From: Bacteroidota bacterium
GTDB taxonomy: Bacteria; Bacteroidota; Bacteroidia; NS11-12g; UBA955
Assembly: GCA_027621365.1 (NCBI GenBank)
Contig: JAQCBH010000005.1
Location: 1 to 54,657, forward strand
Length of the DNA: 54,657 nt
Reading direction: 5' to 3'
Position 1 is the first letter of the stretch. Each line of letters begins with the position of its first letter. Positions 8,871 through 17,342 of the stretch are shown here, piece by piece. The notes under the pieces are model-generated. The model saw only the letters and a list, made by a program, of their open reading frames with translations. It searched no databases and was not told the origin of the DNA. A program made the translations under genes and the position numbers.

Positions 8871-11088
8871 TCAAGCGCGAGGGCAATGCTTGGGAATACC
8901 CCAATTCGAAATCGGACATGCTTCCCCAATCGCTGCCGTTGACCGTCACACGTGGACCTGTAACCGTTCCAATTTGAAGGGCAGGCACACCGTGCTTCGC
9001 GGCAAGCGATAACAAAGACTCGAGACCCTCGGGTTTGCATGATACGAGCACACGGCTTTGAGACTCTCCGTACAACCAAGCGTCAAGTCGAACCTCTTGC
9101 TGGCTACAGATATCAAATCCCAAACCACCGGCCAAGGCTGATTCAAATGCAGCGACGAACACTCCCCCTTCACTGATATCGTGAACCGATTGAATGGACT
9201 CACGTCCAGCGAGCTCACCCAACAACCCGTGCAAGGTATATTCCGTATCCAAGTCAAAGAAAGGACAGGGAGAATACTCTACCCCACAGATTTTCGCCAA
9301 ATATTGGGAAGAGCCTAGGTCATTCTCAGGCTTACCCAACAATACGATGGGGTCTCCTTCTTGCTTGAAATTCAAGCTCAATCGCTTGGATTCGTGTTCC
9401 AACAAGCCCAACATGGCAATGGTAGGCGTGGGATACACGGCTTGGCCATTGCTGCTCTGGTTGTAGAAACTGACGTTTCCACCCGTAACAGGGGTATCGA
9501 ACTTGCGGCAGGCTTTGCCCATTCCATCGATGGCGTGCTTGAACTGATAGTAAACCTCTTCGTTGTAGGGATTTCCAAAGTTCAAACAGTTGGAAATAGC
9601 GGTCGGCACCGCACCGCTGCAGCGAATGTTTCGGGCGGCTTCAGCCACCGCAATCTGAGTCCCTTTATCAGGATCAGCGTAGATGTATCGACTGTTGCAA
9701 TCAACGGTCAAAGCCAAACTCTTGTGCGTGCCTTTGACTTTGGCAATCGCCGCGTCAGAAGGCAAATTGGTGGTTTCGTTGACCGTACCCACCATGGAAT
9801 CGTATTGGTTGTAAACCCAACGCTTGGAGGCAATATTGGGAAGTGCTACGATCTTCCGAGCCGCCTCTTGGGCTTGTTCCAAGGTCAAATCGGCCACGTT
9901 CTCCAATTGGAAAGCCTTGATTTTCTCAAAGTACGCGGGCTCTGTCCAGCTGCGCTTGTATACAGGAGCTCCTCCACCCAATACCAAAGACTCGGCGGGA
10001 ATATCGGCTTCCAGATCCTCTCCCATGTAATAGCGAACTCGCTTGGTGTCGGTCACAACTCCAATTTGAGCATAAGTCAAATCCCATTTTTCAAAGATTC
10101 GCTCAACGGCAGCCTCTTCGCCTTTTTGAACGATGACCAGCATGCGCTCTTGACTCTCTGACAACAACAGTTCCCAACCTTTCATGTCTGATTGGCGCAT
10201 GGGAACCTTGTCCAACCAAATGTCCATTCCGACATCGCTTTTGGCGCTCATCTCACTGGTGGAACAAGTAATACCTGCTGCACCCATGTCTTGCATACCC
10301 ACAACAGCTCCGGTTTCAATGATTTCCAAACTTGCTTCCAAGATCAGCTTTTCCCAAAAGGGATCACCCACTTGGACCGAAGGGAGGTCATTGATGGAGT
10401 CTTCGCTCATGTCTTTTGAGGCGAACGCTGCACCGTGAATGCCGTCTTTCCCAGTAGCTGAGCCAAAAATGTACACAGGGTTTCCAGCAGGACCTGCGGC
10501 AGCCGAAATGCTCTTCCCCACTTCCACAATACCCGCACTCATGGCATTCACCAAAATGTTCTGTTCATAGCAGTCGTCGAAGTAAACTTCACCCCCGACG
10601 GTGGGAATGCCAAAGGCATTGCCGTAATCACCAATTCCCTTGACAACCCCTTTGACCAGCCATTGGGTTCGAGCCGTATCAATGTTGCCGAAACGCAAGG
10701 AGTTCAACTGAGCAATGGGTCGAGCACCCATGGAGAAAATATCGCGGTTGATACCTCCTACACCGGTTGCTGCCCCTTGGTAGGGCTCGATAGCCGACGG
10801 ATGGTTGTGACTCTCAATTTTGAAGCAACAAGCCAGGCCATCTCCTATGTCGACCAAACCCGCATTTTCCTCACCCGCCATGGCCAGCATACGACTTCCT
10901 TCTTTGGGCAAAGTCTTCAACCATGTAATCGAGTTTTTGTAGCTGCAATGTTCGCTCCACATGACCGAATAGATCGACAATTCGGTGAAGTTCGGGGTAC
11001 GACCCAAAATGGAGCAGATTTGATCAAATTCTTCAGCCAACAAGCCCAACTGCTGAGCTTGGTCTACGGTTGCCAATTCCTGTTGCAT
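8863..11088 (-). CDS. purL: Phosphoribosylformylglycinamidine synthase, large subunit PurL
   Basis: ATP-dependent amidotransferase subunit that converts FGAR to FGAM in de novo purine synthesis. At 741 residues this is the short (PurL/PurQ/PurS-type) form, not the roughly 1200-residue fused form, so separate PurS and PurQ are expected elsewhere. Motifs include Ser-Glu-His-Cys-Ser-Tyr-Lys-Asn near 43-50, the catalytic-region His-Asn-His-Pro-Ser-Ala with downstream Gly-Ala-Ala-Thr-Gly-Val-Gly-Gly, a second Gly-Asp-Pro-Phe and Gly-Met-Gln-Asp-Met-Gly-Ala-Ala-Gly, and Asp-Ile-Ser-Glu-Gly-Gly in the C-terminal half. ATG at 11088 is chosen because a TACCTTTG promoter element lies just upstream; a TTG at 11112 would lie upstream of the promoter. 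It heads the five-gene minus-strand run. Confidence 0.93.
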   Translation of the reverse strand: MQQELATVDQAQQLGLLAEEFDQICSILGRTPNFTELSIYSVMWSEHCSYKNSITWLKTLPKEGSRMLAMAGEENAGLVDIGDGLACCFKIESHNHPSAIEPYQGAATGVGGINRDIFSMGARPIAQLNSLRFGNIDTARTQWLVKGVVKGIGDYGNAFGIPTVGGEVYFDDCYEQNILVNAMSAGIVEVGKSISAAAGPAGNPVYIFGSATGKDGIHGAAFASKDMSEDSINDLPSVQVGDPFWEKLILEASLEIIETGAVVGMQDMGAAGITCSTSEMSAKSDVGMDIWLDKVPMRQSDMKGWELLLSESQERMLVIVQKGEEAAVERIFEKWDLTYAQIGVVTDTKRVRYYMGEDLEADIPAESLVLGGGAPVYKRSWTEPAYFEKIKAFQLENVADLTLEQAQEAARKIVALPNIASKRWVYNQYDSMVGTVNETTNLPSDAAIAKVKGTHKSLALTVDCNSRYIYADPDKGTQIAVAEAARNIRCSGAVPTAISNCLNFGNPYNEEVYYQFKHAIDGMGKACRKFDTPVTGGNVSFYNQSSNGQAVYPTPTIAMLGLLEHESKRLSLNFKQEGDPIVLLGKPENDLGSSQYLAKICGVEYSPCPFFDLDTEYTLHGLLGELAGRESIQSVHDISEGGVFVAAFESALAGGLGFDICSQQEVRLDAWLYGESQSRVLVSCKPEGLESLLSLAAKHGVPALQIGTVTGPRVTVNGSDWGSMSDFELGYSQALPSRLNA

Positions 11089-11094
11089 GAACCA

Positions 11095-11102
11095 CAAAGG
11101 TA
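11095..11102 (-). promoter_or_regulatory. -7 element of the purL promoter
   Basis: TACCTTTG on the minus strand matches TAnnTTTG and ends 6 bases before the purL ATG. TTTC occurs 17 bases further upstream as a possible weak -33. It fixes the purL start at 11088. Confidence 0.5.
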
Positions 11103-11163
11103 CAACGGCCAATAAGCAGGAAAGAAATAGTTTTGGACAGTTTATGCCCCAATTTGCATGCGT

Positions 11164-13281
11164 TTATCGCATCAAATAGACATTGCCTTTGATGGTATTC
11201 TTGCGCTTCAAATCACCCGTAATGATGTCGTAGCGGAACAAGAACTGATAGAATCCTTCCATACAAGGCTCTCCCTTCGAGTTCCCGTCCCATTCGAAGC
11301 TGCCATTGTCATTGCTATCGAACACCTTTTCACCCCAACGGTTGTAAATGATGAAATAGGTCGGGGTAACTCCGCGACCCGTAATGGTAAAGGTTTCATT
11401 GCGACCGTCACCATTGGGCGTAAAGGCGGTAGGAATGAAGGCATCACACAATCCGCTTTTGATAGTCACCTGAACTCCGTCAGAGGCCGATCCACAAGGG
11501 TTGGTCAGAGTCGCTTGGTAGTAACCACTAGTGCTCACATAAATAACGGAATCCGTGCTACCGTTGTTCCATTGAACTTTGGCTCCTGGCCAGCTGGCCT
11601 TCAACTGCAACAAGGCTCCCTGGCAAATCAGGGTGTCTTCGGGTAAAGAAACTTTCGGAGAAGTTCCTTCGTAGATCGAAATGGAATCTCTCCATTTGCA
11701 ACCGTTGTTGTTGACTTCTGCCCAATAGGTCCCGCCCTTGTTCACAGAACGCGAAGAACCAACCGAAGCATCGTCCCAAGTCACCGTTCCTGTCGCTCCC
11801 GCATAGAGAGTCATGGACTTTCCATCGCATACGGAGCTATCCTTACCCAAAGAGAATTTGGGAAGAGGCGAAATCGTGATGTTTTGGGTACTCGAATCAG
11901 GACAGAATGAATCCTTGATGACGTATTTGATTTTCTGCAATCCTGCTACGGTTGGAGAAAAGTCAAAACCATTGAAGGTGCTGCCATAAAACACGCCGTT
12001 GGTGGATTCTGCCGGAGTTAAGGTAATGGCTGGATCTCCCAAACACATGGTTGCAGGCAACCCAGAAAAACCGGGGTCCACGTTTCGCTTAACCACGACA
12101 TAAACGGTATCAATCGAACTGCATCCCTCAGGACTAGCCGCTGCATGGATAACAGGATAAACGCCCACAGCCGCATAAGAATGGGTTACCTTTTTAACGA
12201 TAGAGGTGGTTCCATCGCCCAAATCCCAACTAAAGGAGCTCAAGCCAGGAAAGACATTATCAAATACAAAGCTGTTTGATTTGAAACACTGAATCGAATC
12301 GTTGATCGAAATACCAGACGAAGGATCTGGAATTACGCGCACATACATGGATGTTGTGTCGGTGCAACCCGTTCGTTTGTTGTCATACAAAGTCTCGCTT
12401 TTGTAAATGATGCGGTACTTGCCCGGAGTGGGATACGTACGCGTTGGAGTAGGGATGGTCGCACTGTCGCCAGGACCAAAATACCAGGTGCGTATGTAGG
12501 CCGTTTTTGGCACCTTGGCCAATTGGGTCTGATCGTCAAACTTGAATTGATGCCCTACAAAACACTGAGCCGTGTCGTTGTTCTTCTCGATCGGAATAGA
12601 AACCGGACGAGGAATGATGAAAACAGCCTTGGTCTGGGTGTAGTTGTCTGTGCATCCGAGGGCAGGAGAAGCCAACAAGGTCACCAAAAAGCTACCGCCT
12701 TTGGTATAGGTATGATTGACATTCTTTCCTGTATCCGTATTACCGTCTTGGAACAACCAAGTGTATTTGATTCCTGAATAAGTAGCAGTAGATGTATTGG
12801 TAAATTGGACGAAGTTCGTGTTTTGACAACTGTCGCTGTAGGAGAAATCAAAACCCAATACCAAATTCTGTGTAGAGAATTTGATTGTCAGATAAGAACT
12901 GGTCAAATAATCGGGCGTAGCACCACCGTTGTGTTCGTAGAGTCGAAACTCGTAACTCGTATTCTTCTTCAGATTGGTAATGTTGACGCTATTGGTAATG
13001 TTATCAAACACAACATAGGAATTGGTCCCCATGTTCGTACCGCTGCCAAAAGCCGCCACTGCGGTGTATTTGGTGCCATCTGAAGGAGTATTGGCCGAAC
13101 CACTGCCCTCGATGAGCAAGCCCATTCTCCAAGTTCCATTTCCCGAAGTCCAAGACAATTGAGCACTCGTACAAGTCAACGTCCCAACCTTTCCATTACT
13201 CGAAGGGGTAGTAGGTTCTTGGGCCAACAAGGAGCCCAGAGAAAAGGCAAAACCTAAGATGAAGGAAAGCAGTTTTTTCAT
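11164..13281 (-). CDS. PKD-repeat surface protein with gliding-motility-type (type B) T9SS C-terminal domain
   Basis: Predicted large extracellular protein exported by Sec and then T9SS. Residues 1-20 are a signal peptide ending Leu-Leu-Ala-Gln. A fibronectin-III-like domain follows (about 25-130), then at least three PKD-type repeats recognisable by their Trp-x-Phe/Leu-Gly-Asp-Gly-like turns, then Ig-like Cys-containing modules with Trp-Asp-Asp and Trp-Asn-Asn-Gly. The last roughly 90 residues hold Phe-Thr-Pro-Asn-Gly-Asp-Gly-Arg-Asn and end Gly-Asn-Val-Tyr-Leu-Met-Arg, the CHU_C/gliding-motility-associated C-terminal pattern. The start at 13281 gives the signal peptide; an upstream TTG/ATG frame extends to 13386 but would bury it. 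No porP/sprF gene is adjacent. It may act as an adhesin or matrix protein. Confidence 0.88.
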   Translation of the reverse strand: MKKLLSFILGFAFSLGSLLAQEPTTPSSNGKVGTLTCTSAQLSWTSGNGTWRMGLLIEGSGSANTPSDGTKYTAVAAFGSGTNMGTNSYVVFDNITNSVNITNLKKNTSYEFRLYEHNGGATPDYLTSSYLTIKFSTQNLVLGFDFSYSDSCQNTNFVQFTNTSTATYSGIKYTWLFQDGNTDTGKNVNHTYTKGGSFLVTLLASPALGCTDNYTQTKAVFIIPRPVSIPIEKNNDTAQCFVGHQFKFDDQTQLAKVPKTAYIRTWYFGPGDSATIPTPTRTYPTPGKYRIIYKSETLYDNKRTGCTDTTSMYVRVIPDPSSGISINDSIQCFKSNSFVFDNVFPGLSSFSWDLGDGTTSIVKKVTHSYAAVGVYPVIHAAASPEGCSSIDTVYVVVKRNVDPGFSGLPATMCLGDPAITLTPAESTNGVFYGSTFNGFDFSPTVAGLQKIKYVIKDSFCPDSSTQNITISPLPKFSLGKDSSVCDGKSMTLYAGATGTVTWDDASVGSSRSVNKGGTYWAEVNNNGCKWRDSISIYEGTSPKVSLPEDTLICQGALLQLKASWPGAKVQWNNGSTDSVIYVSTSGYYQATLTNPCGSASDGVQVTIKSGLCDAFIPTAFTPNGDGRNETFTITGRGVTPTYFIIYNRWGEKVFDSNDNGSFEWDGNSKGEPCMEGFYQFLFRYDIITGDLKRKNTIKGNVYLMR

Positions 13282-13290
13282 TCCGCAAGG

Positions 13291-13298
13291 CAAATGTA
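13291..13298 (-). promoter_or_regulatory. -7 element upstream of the PKD protein gene
   Basis: TACATTTG on the minus strand matches TAnnTTTG and ends 9 bases before the ATG at 13281. The best TTG upstream is only 14 bases away, so the -33 box is weak. Confidence 0.45.
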
Positions 13299-13385
13299 CT
13301 GAAAATAGACACCAATGCCTCGATGAGCGTGGCCTATCTGCTATACAAAACCGAATATTACGCTGTGCAGATATGGATAACTCCA

Positions 13386-13417
13386 TTTGTTCTCGCTCTT
13401 GGTTAAAAGCAACTTTG
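13386..13417 (+). promoter_or_regulatory. Promoter of the ftsX cluster
   Basis: TTTG (13386-13389) and CAACTTTG (13410-13417) are separated by 20 bases, the ideal Bacteroidota spacing, with one mismatch in the -7 box. The ATG of ftsX follows 8 bases later. The 144-bp divergent gap 13282-13425 contains only this and the opposing promoter. Confidence 0.5.
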
Positions 13418-13425
13418 ATGTTGAA

Positions 13426-14328
13426 ATGGAACCCACAGACAGCAAGCGAAGAAAACCCAATGGTTGGCCTAGCATCCTAAGCCTGAGTTCAGTATTGTTT
13501 CTCCTCGGGTTGGTAGGATTCAGCATACTGGGATTTCAAGGGCTTTCCGAGCGCTTGATCGAAAGTAGCAGCATTGATGTTTACTTCGACGAAAGCAGCT
13601 CACGCGATGATATTTCGGAATTTCAACGCTCCTTGGAACGCGAAGAATGGGTAAAAGCCACCAAATTCATCAGCCGTGAAGAAGGCTTGCGCCAAATGGG
13701 AGAAAAGTTCGATGCAGACCTGATGACCTATGCCGAGAGCGTCAACCTACCGCTCAGTATTGAAGTTTACCCCAAAGCGGAGTTTGCTGTGCCCGGCATT
13801 CTCTCCGTCAAGGTCAAAGAACTCAGACGCCGTGCCGGAGTAGAAGATGTTTTGTACCAGAAAATTTGGGTAGAACAAATGTCCCAAAACATCAAGCGCA
13901 TACAGCTCGGGCTGATCGCTTTGGCGGTATTGATGACGCTGGTTTCTGCCGGTCTCATCCAAAGCGCCACACGCCTTGGCATCTACTCCAACCGATTCAT
14001 CATCAAGAGCATGCAATTGGTTGGCGCGACCAATGGATTCATTGTAAGGCCCTTTGTTTGGCGTTTCATCAAATATGCACTCGCCGCTTTTCCCATTGCT
14101 GCAGGCACTTTATGGGCCATTATTTATGGAATTCCAAGCTTAGACCCAGCCGGATTATTGAGCGGCCAAGCCGCTTCCCTTTTGGCTGATTTCAATCGTC
14201 ACATCATTCCCTGGCAGGCCGCTGCCATGATGGGCTGTATCGGATTGTTTGGCATCCTATTGGCAGGCTTGGGCTCTTGGATGAGCACACGCAAATACTT
14301 GAAGGCAAAAATTGAGAATCTGTATTGA
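13426..14328 (+). CDS. ftsX: Cell division protein FtsX
   Basis: Integral membrane partner of the FtsE ATPase, which couples the divisome to cell-wall hydrolases. The 300 residues show the family plan: a short cytoplasmic Lys/Arg-rich start, a first membrane segment near 20-42, an extracytoplasmic loop (Val-Tyr-Phe-Asp-Glu near 52, then alternating strands and helices up to about 155), and three C-terminal membrane segments (about 162-185, 205-230, 255-280). Arg-Leu-Gly-Ile-Tyr-Ser-Asn-Arg after the second segment matches the cytoplasmic loop seen in FtsX proteins. ATG 13426 is preferred to a TTG 39 bases upstream. The gene starts a plus-strand cluster with DUF3098 and uppP, a common Bacteroidota order. 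ftsE is not in the window. Confidence 0.9.
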   Translation: MEPTDSKRRKPNGWPSILSLSSVLFLLGLVGFSILGFQGLSERLIESSSIDVYFDESSSRDDISEFQRSLEREEWVKATKFISREEGLRQMGEKFDADLMTYAESVNLPLSIEVYPKAEFAVPGILSVKVKELRRRAGVEDVLYQKIWVEQMSQNIKRIQLGLIALAVLMTLVSAGLIQSATRLGIYSNRFIIKSMQLVGATNGFIVRPFVWRFIKYALAAFPIAAGTLWAIIYGIPSLDPAGLLSGQAASLLADFNRHIIPWQAAAMMGCIGLFGILLAGLGSWMSTRKYLKAKIENLY

Positions 14329-14365
14329 TTCCTGCCCTCATTTGCCCAAATTTGCATAGACACCC

Positions 14366-14563
14366 ATGAAAGAAACAGTATTTACAAAAAAGAACTACAT
14401 GCTGACTGGCATTGCCTTGGCCGTTGTAGTCATTGGCTTTGTTTTGATGACAGGCACAGAAGGTGACATTTACGATTTTCGCCGTACGACACTGGCTCCC
14501 ATCGTGGTACTCGCTGGATTTGGCCTGGGCATTTACGCCATTTTCCACAAAGACAAAGCCTAA
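14366..14563 (+). CDS. DUF3098 family small membrane protein
   Basis: A 65-residue protein with two hydrophobic segments (about 11-30 and 42-60) separated by a short polar loop containing Asp-Ile-Tyr-Asp-Phe-Arg-Arg-Thr. This hairpin and its loop are the DUF3098 signature, a Bacteroidota family typically found between ftsX and uppP as here. Both ends are probably cytoplasmic. Function is unknown. The stop lies 3 bases before the uppP ATG, so the two are cotranscribed. Confidence 0.88.
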   Translation: MKETVFTKKNYMLTGIALAVVVIGFVLMTGTEGDIYDFRRTTLAPIVVLAGFGLGIYAIFHKDKA

Positions 14564-14566
14564 ATC

Positions 14567-15331
14567 ATGACCTGGCTGGAAAACGTTTGGCTTTCCATTC
14601 TGGAAGGCATCACGGAGTTTTTACCTGTTTCCAGCACCGGCCATTTGATGATGGGCACCCAGCTCTTGGGATTGAAAGCCGAAGAAGTTGATACCTACAT
14701 CATCTGCATTCAATTTGGAGCCATAGCCTCCGTGGTCTGGCTCTATTGGAAACGATTTTTCGGACCTCAAGCTTGGTCCTTGTACACCCGATTGCTCGCA
14801 GGCTTCATTCCTGCTGCCGTCTTAGGCTTGGCCTTTGATGATTTGCTGGAGCAGCTGTTGCAGACTCCTGCCGTGGTGGGCATTATGCTCATCTCGGTTG
14901 GTCTATTCTTGGTCTTCATGGACAAATGGCTTCCAGGGGGTGATCGAACACTCGATGATGTCACCCACAAGGACGCCCTTTTGATCGGGACCGTTCAATG
15001 CTTGGCCATGATACCTGGAGTCAGCAGAAGTGCCGCTACCATTGCCGGAGCATTAGGATGCAAACTGAGCAAGAAAGCCTCCATGGAGTTTAGCTTTCTG
15101 TTAGCGGTACCCACTCTTTCGGCTGCAGGGCTGTACAAGTTGCTGAAGAACTTCGACTCCCTAAGCTCTGATCAGCTTTACGACATCGCCTTGGGCAATG
15201 TTCTGAGCTTTTTTACCGCTTTGTTGGCCATTCGCTTTTTCTTGCGCTGGGTCGAAAATCGAGGCTTTGCCTTCTTCGGATTTTACCGCATTGCCATAGG
15301 CGCTGCCTTCTTGTGGTACCTTCTAGGGTAA
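14567..15331 (+). CDS. uppP: Undecaprenyl-diphosphate phosphatase
   Basis: Polytopic inner-membrane enzyme (BacA/UppP) that dephosphorylates undecaprenyl diphosphate to recycle the lipid carrier for peptidoglycan and surface glycans. The catalytic N-terminal motif Glu-Gly-x-Thr-Glu-Phe-Leu-Pro-Val-Ser-Ser-Thr-Gly-His lies at about 13-26. The second motif Pro-Gly-Val-Ser-Arg-Ser-Ala-Ala-Thr-Ile lies at about 148-157. Length (254) and the roughly eight hydrophobic segments fit the family. Its stop overlaps the next gene's start as TAATG. Confidence 0.96.
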   Translation: MTWLENVWLSILEGITEFLPVSSTGHLMMGTQLLGLKAEEVDTYIICIQFGAIASVVWLYWKRFFGPQAWSLYTRLLAGFIPAAVLGLAFDDLLEQLLQTPAVVGIMLISVGLFLVFMDKWLPGGDRTLDDVTHKDALLIGTVQCLAMIPGVSRSAATIAGALGCKLSKKASMEFSFLLAVPTLSAAGLYKLLKNFDSLSSDQLYDIALGNVLSFFTALLAIRFFLRWVENRGFAFFGFYRIAIGAAFLWYLLG

Positions 15332-15981
15332 TGAAGAAAATAGGGCTGATTTTTGGCGTGAGTTTGTTTGCCACTGCGGCATTCGCACAGCAACAAAAGC
15401 TGGCGAGATTGCAGTATGGAGGTGGCGGAGATTGGTACAGTTCTCGAACCGCCCTTCCCAATTTAGCGCAGTTTTGCAACCTTCAAATTTCGACTCGATT
15501 CCTGCGAGAAGAGGCTGTGGTGCAGGTTGGAAGTTCTGATCTGTTCCAATACCCCTTTGCCTTTCTCACCGGTCACGGAAACGTGGTATTCAGCGAAAGC
15601 GAAGCCGCCAATCTTCGCCTGTACCTAGAATCGGGAGGCTTTCTGCACATTTGCGACAACTACGGATTAGACGCCTTTGTGAGACGTGAGATGAAAAAAG
15701 TATTTCCCGAATTGGAATTTCGTCTCGTCCCCTTCTCCCACCCCATTTACAAGGGCCCTTTCGCTTTTTCTGCGGGTCTACCCAAGGTTCATGAGCACGA
15801 CGGGAAATCCCCCCAAGGTTGGGGCCTATTCCTAGGCGATCGACTCGTCTGTTTTTACGATTACCAGTGCGATTTGGGCAACGGATGGGAAGACGCCGAG
15901 GTCTACAATGACCCGGAAGCCATTCGCATCAAAGCCTTGCAAATGGGAGCCAATTTGGTGGCTTACGCCTTGGGGCAATAA
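15331..15981 (+). CDS. DUF4159 domain secreted protein
   Basis: A 216-residue protein with a signal peptide (Lys-Lys start, cleavage after Ala-Phe-Ala). It consists almost wholly of a DUF4159 domain: Leu-Gln-Tyr-Gly-Gly-Gly-Gly-Asp-Trp-Tyr near 26-35, Leu-Thr-Gly-His-Gly near 83 and Gly-Gly-Phe-Leu-His-Ile-Cys-Asp-Asn near 103-111, which resembles a class I glutamine-amidotransferase-like (ThuA-like) core. The Asp-Trp-Tyr N-terminus and Asp-Asn-Tyr-Gly are typical of the family in Bacteroidota. Activity is unknown. The ATG at 15331 shares a base with the uppP stop, implying translational coupling. Confidence 0.85.
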   Translation: MKKIGLIFGVSLFATAAFAQQQKLARLQYGGGGDWYSSRTALPNLAQFCNLQISTRFLREEAVVQVGSSDLFQYPFAFLTGHGNVVFSESEAANLRLYLESGGFLHICDNYGLDAFVRREMKKVFPELEFRLVPFSHPIYKGPFAFSAGLPKVHEHDGKSPQGWGLFLGDRLVCFYDYQCDLGNGWEDAEVYNDPEAIRIKALQMGANLVAYALGQ

Positions 15982-16003
15982 AAAAGGGGCCGAAGCCCCT
16001 TTT
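15980..16003. terminator. Bidirectional intrinsic terminator
   Basis: A stem of 9 bp (15982-15990 with 15995-16003, tetraloop CGAA) has A residues on the left and T residues on the right. It lies between the stop of the DUF4159 gene and the convergent porP/sprF-like gene and can serve both. Confidence 0.88.
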
Positions 16004-16019
16004 AGAAAATTCATTGGAA

Positions 16020-17330
16020 TTAACGAACCTCTCGTATCCAAACTTGAGGCACAAGACCTTCAAAGTAGTACATACTCTTGTTCGCCTCTTTCTCCGAACC
16101 GAAGTGCTTCACAAACACATAGTAACTCTTGTTCTTGGGATCGTACATCTTGTAAGCGATAACATCTTTCTCATACAAGTCTTTGATTTGTTTGTTGGCT
16201 TTGGCCTCGCTGGAATGCAAGCCCGTTACCAAATAGAATCCAGGAGCCGAGGCCACCTTATCCAAATCAGGCAACAAAATACCGCTGGTATCGTAACCCA
16301 AACCAAAGTTCTCCAAGTCTTCCAAGCTGCGAATGGTCGCCTCTTTGCGAACAGCGGCTCCACCGATTCCTTGGTCTTCGTTGTAGGACCCTGAACCCGA
16401 ACCATCTCCACTTCCATCGCTGCGCATTCCGCCACCCAAGGCAGAGAATCCAACATTCAATTGAAATTCATGCGAAGGACCGAGGGCAATGCGAGAGGGA
16501 CCGCTAGGCGTGTTGTACGCATAGCTAAACTGCATGTCGTCTTGAGGCTTGAAACCCAAATTGGCTCCTACCTGACCCAAATTATTGGCTCCAGCACCGA
16601 ACCAGAACATATCCTGGTACCACAAGCTGACGTTCCCTTGGAACAAGTAATAGCTCCAGTCGTAAGCATACACGTGAACAGCAGGTTTCAACAACATGTC
16701 AGTACCCACTTCCGCTTGGAAGCCCAACAAGAAGTTGGCTTGTGTTTGCATATCGTAGGCCGCAGAATAGTTGTAGTAGGAGTAGTCAAAAGTGGGCTTA
16801 GGCAAACGAGACAAGGAAGCACCCGCAAACCAATTCTCACCTTTTGCGTACATCGAAGCGCGCAAATCAGCACGAGTCACTGCGGGAGAGAAAATCAAGG
16901 CCTTGATGATGGGGTCATTGTCATGAATGTAGATCGCTTTGCTAGGATCAAAGCTCTGACGCAAAGCGCCCACGCTGACCCCCAACGACAAATCGGCTGT
17001 ACCACCCAAGCCAATGGTGTACGCATAGGTGGCGTAGGTATTGTGGGTCTCGGCAAATCCGTAGCGCTCACGCATGTAATACAAGCCAAATCCCGTGTTC
17101 TTGGAAGCCATCGGCATGCTCACATTCATCACACTGTGCTGAGGGCTGCCTGGTACATCCGAGAACATCTTGTTGTGAAAGAGACTCAAGCCACCCATTT
17201 CCATGTTGCCTACGGCCGCTGGAATGATGGAGGCATGATCCATGTAAAACTGATCCAATCTCACACCCATTTGGGCGTTCAAGGGAAGGCCAAGTGCCAA
17301 TCCGATCAATGCAATGGTGATTTTTTTCAT
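16020..17330 (-). CDS. PorP/SprF family outer-membrane protein with C-terminal SPOR-like domain
   Basis: Predicted 12-14-strand outer-membrane protein of the PorP/SprF family, which in T9SS organisms helps secrete and anchor partner proteins with type B C-termini. Residues 1-19 are a signal peptide. The N-terminal Phe-Tyr-Met-Asp-His-x-x-Ile-Ile-Pro-Ala-Ala-Val-Gly and later Ser-Tyr-Ala-Tyr-Asn-Thr fit the family. The barrel ends near residue 290. A Gly/Ser/Asp linker (about 295-315) leads to a roughly 75-residue tail with Gly-Phe-Tyr-Leu-Val-Thr-Gly and Tyr-Tyr-Val-Phe-Val-Lys-His-Phe-Gly, matching the two-half layout of a SPOR peptidoglycan-binding domain. It lies 12 bases after a giant type B cargo gene, as sprF follows sprB. 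The terminator at 15980-16003 ends the unit. Confidence 0.88.
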   Translation of the reverse strand: MKKITIALIGLALGLPLNAQMGVRLDQFYMDHASIIPAAVGNMEMGGLSLFHNKMFSDVPGSPQHSVMNVSMPMASKNTGFGLYYMRERYGFAETHNTYATYAYTIGLGGTADLSLGVSVGALRQSFDPSKAIYIHDNDPIIKALIFSPAVTRADLRASMYAKGENWFAGASLSRLPKPTFDYSYYNYSAAYDMQTQANFLLGFQAEVGTDMLLKPAVHVYAYDWSYYLFQGNVSLWYQDMFWFGAGANNLGQVGANLGFKPQDDMQFSYAYNTPSGPSRIALGPSHEFQLNVGFSALGGGMRSDGSGDGSGSGSYNEDQGIGGAAVRKEATIRSLEDLENFGLGYDTSGILLPDLDKVASAPGFYLVTGLHSSEAKANKQIKDLYEKDVIAYKMYDPKNKSYYVFVKHFGSEKEANKSMYYFEGLVPQVWIREVR

Positions 17331-17342
17331 GGTTGTTTCGAA

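Noticed and set aside
9361-10161. 266-codon open frame opposite purL
   Set aside because: Antisense shadow of a conserved enzyme without its own signals.
11089-11112. PurL start at TTG 11112
   Set aside because: The TACCTTTG promoter lies between it and ATG 11088, so translation from 11112 would precede transcription.
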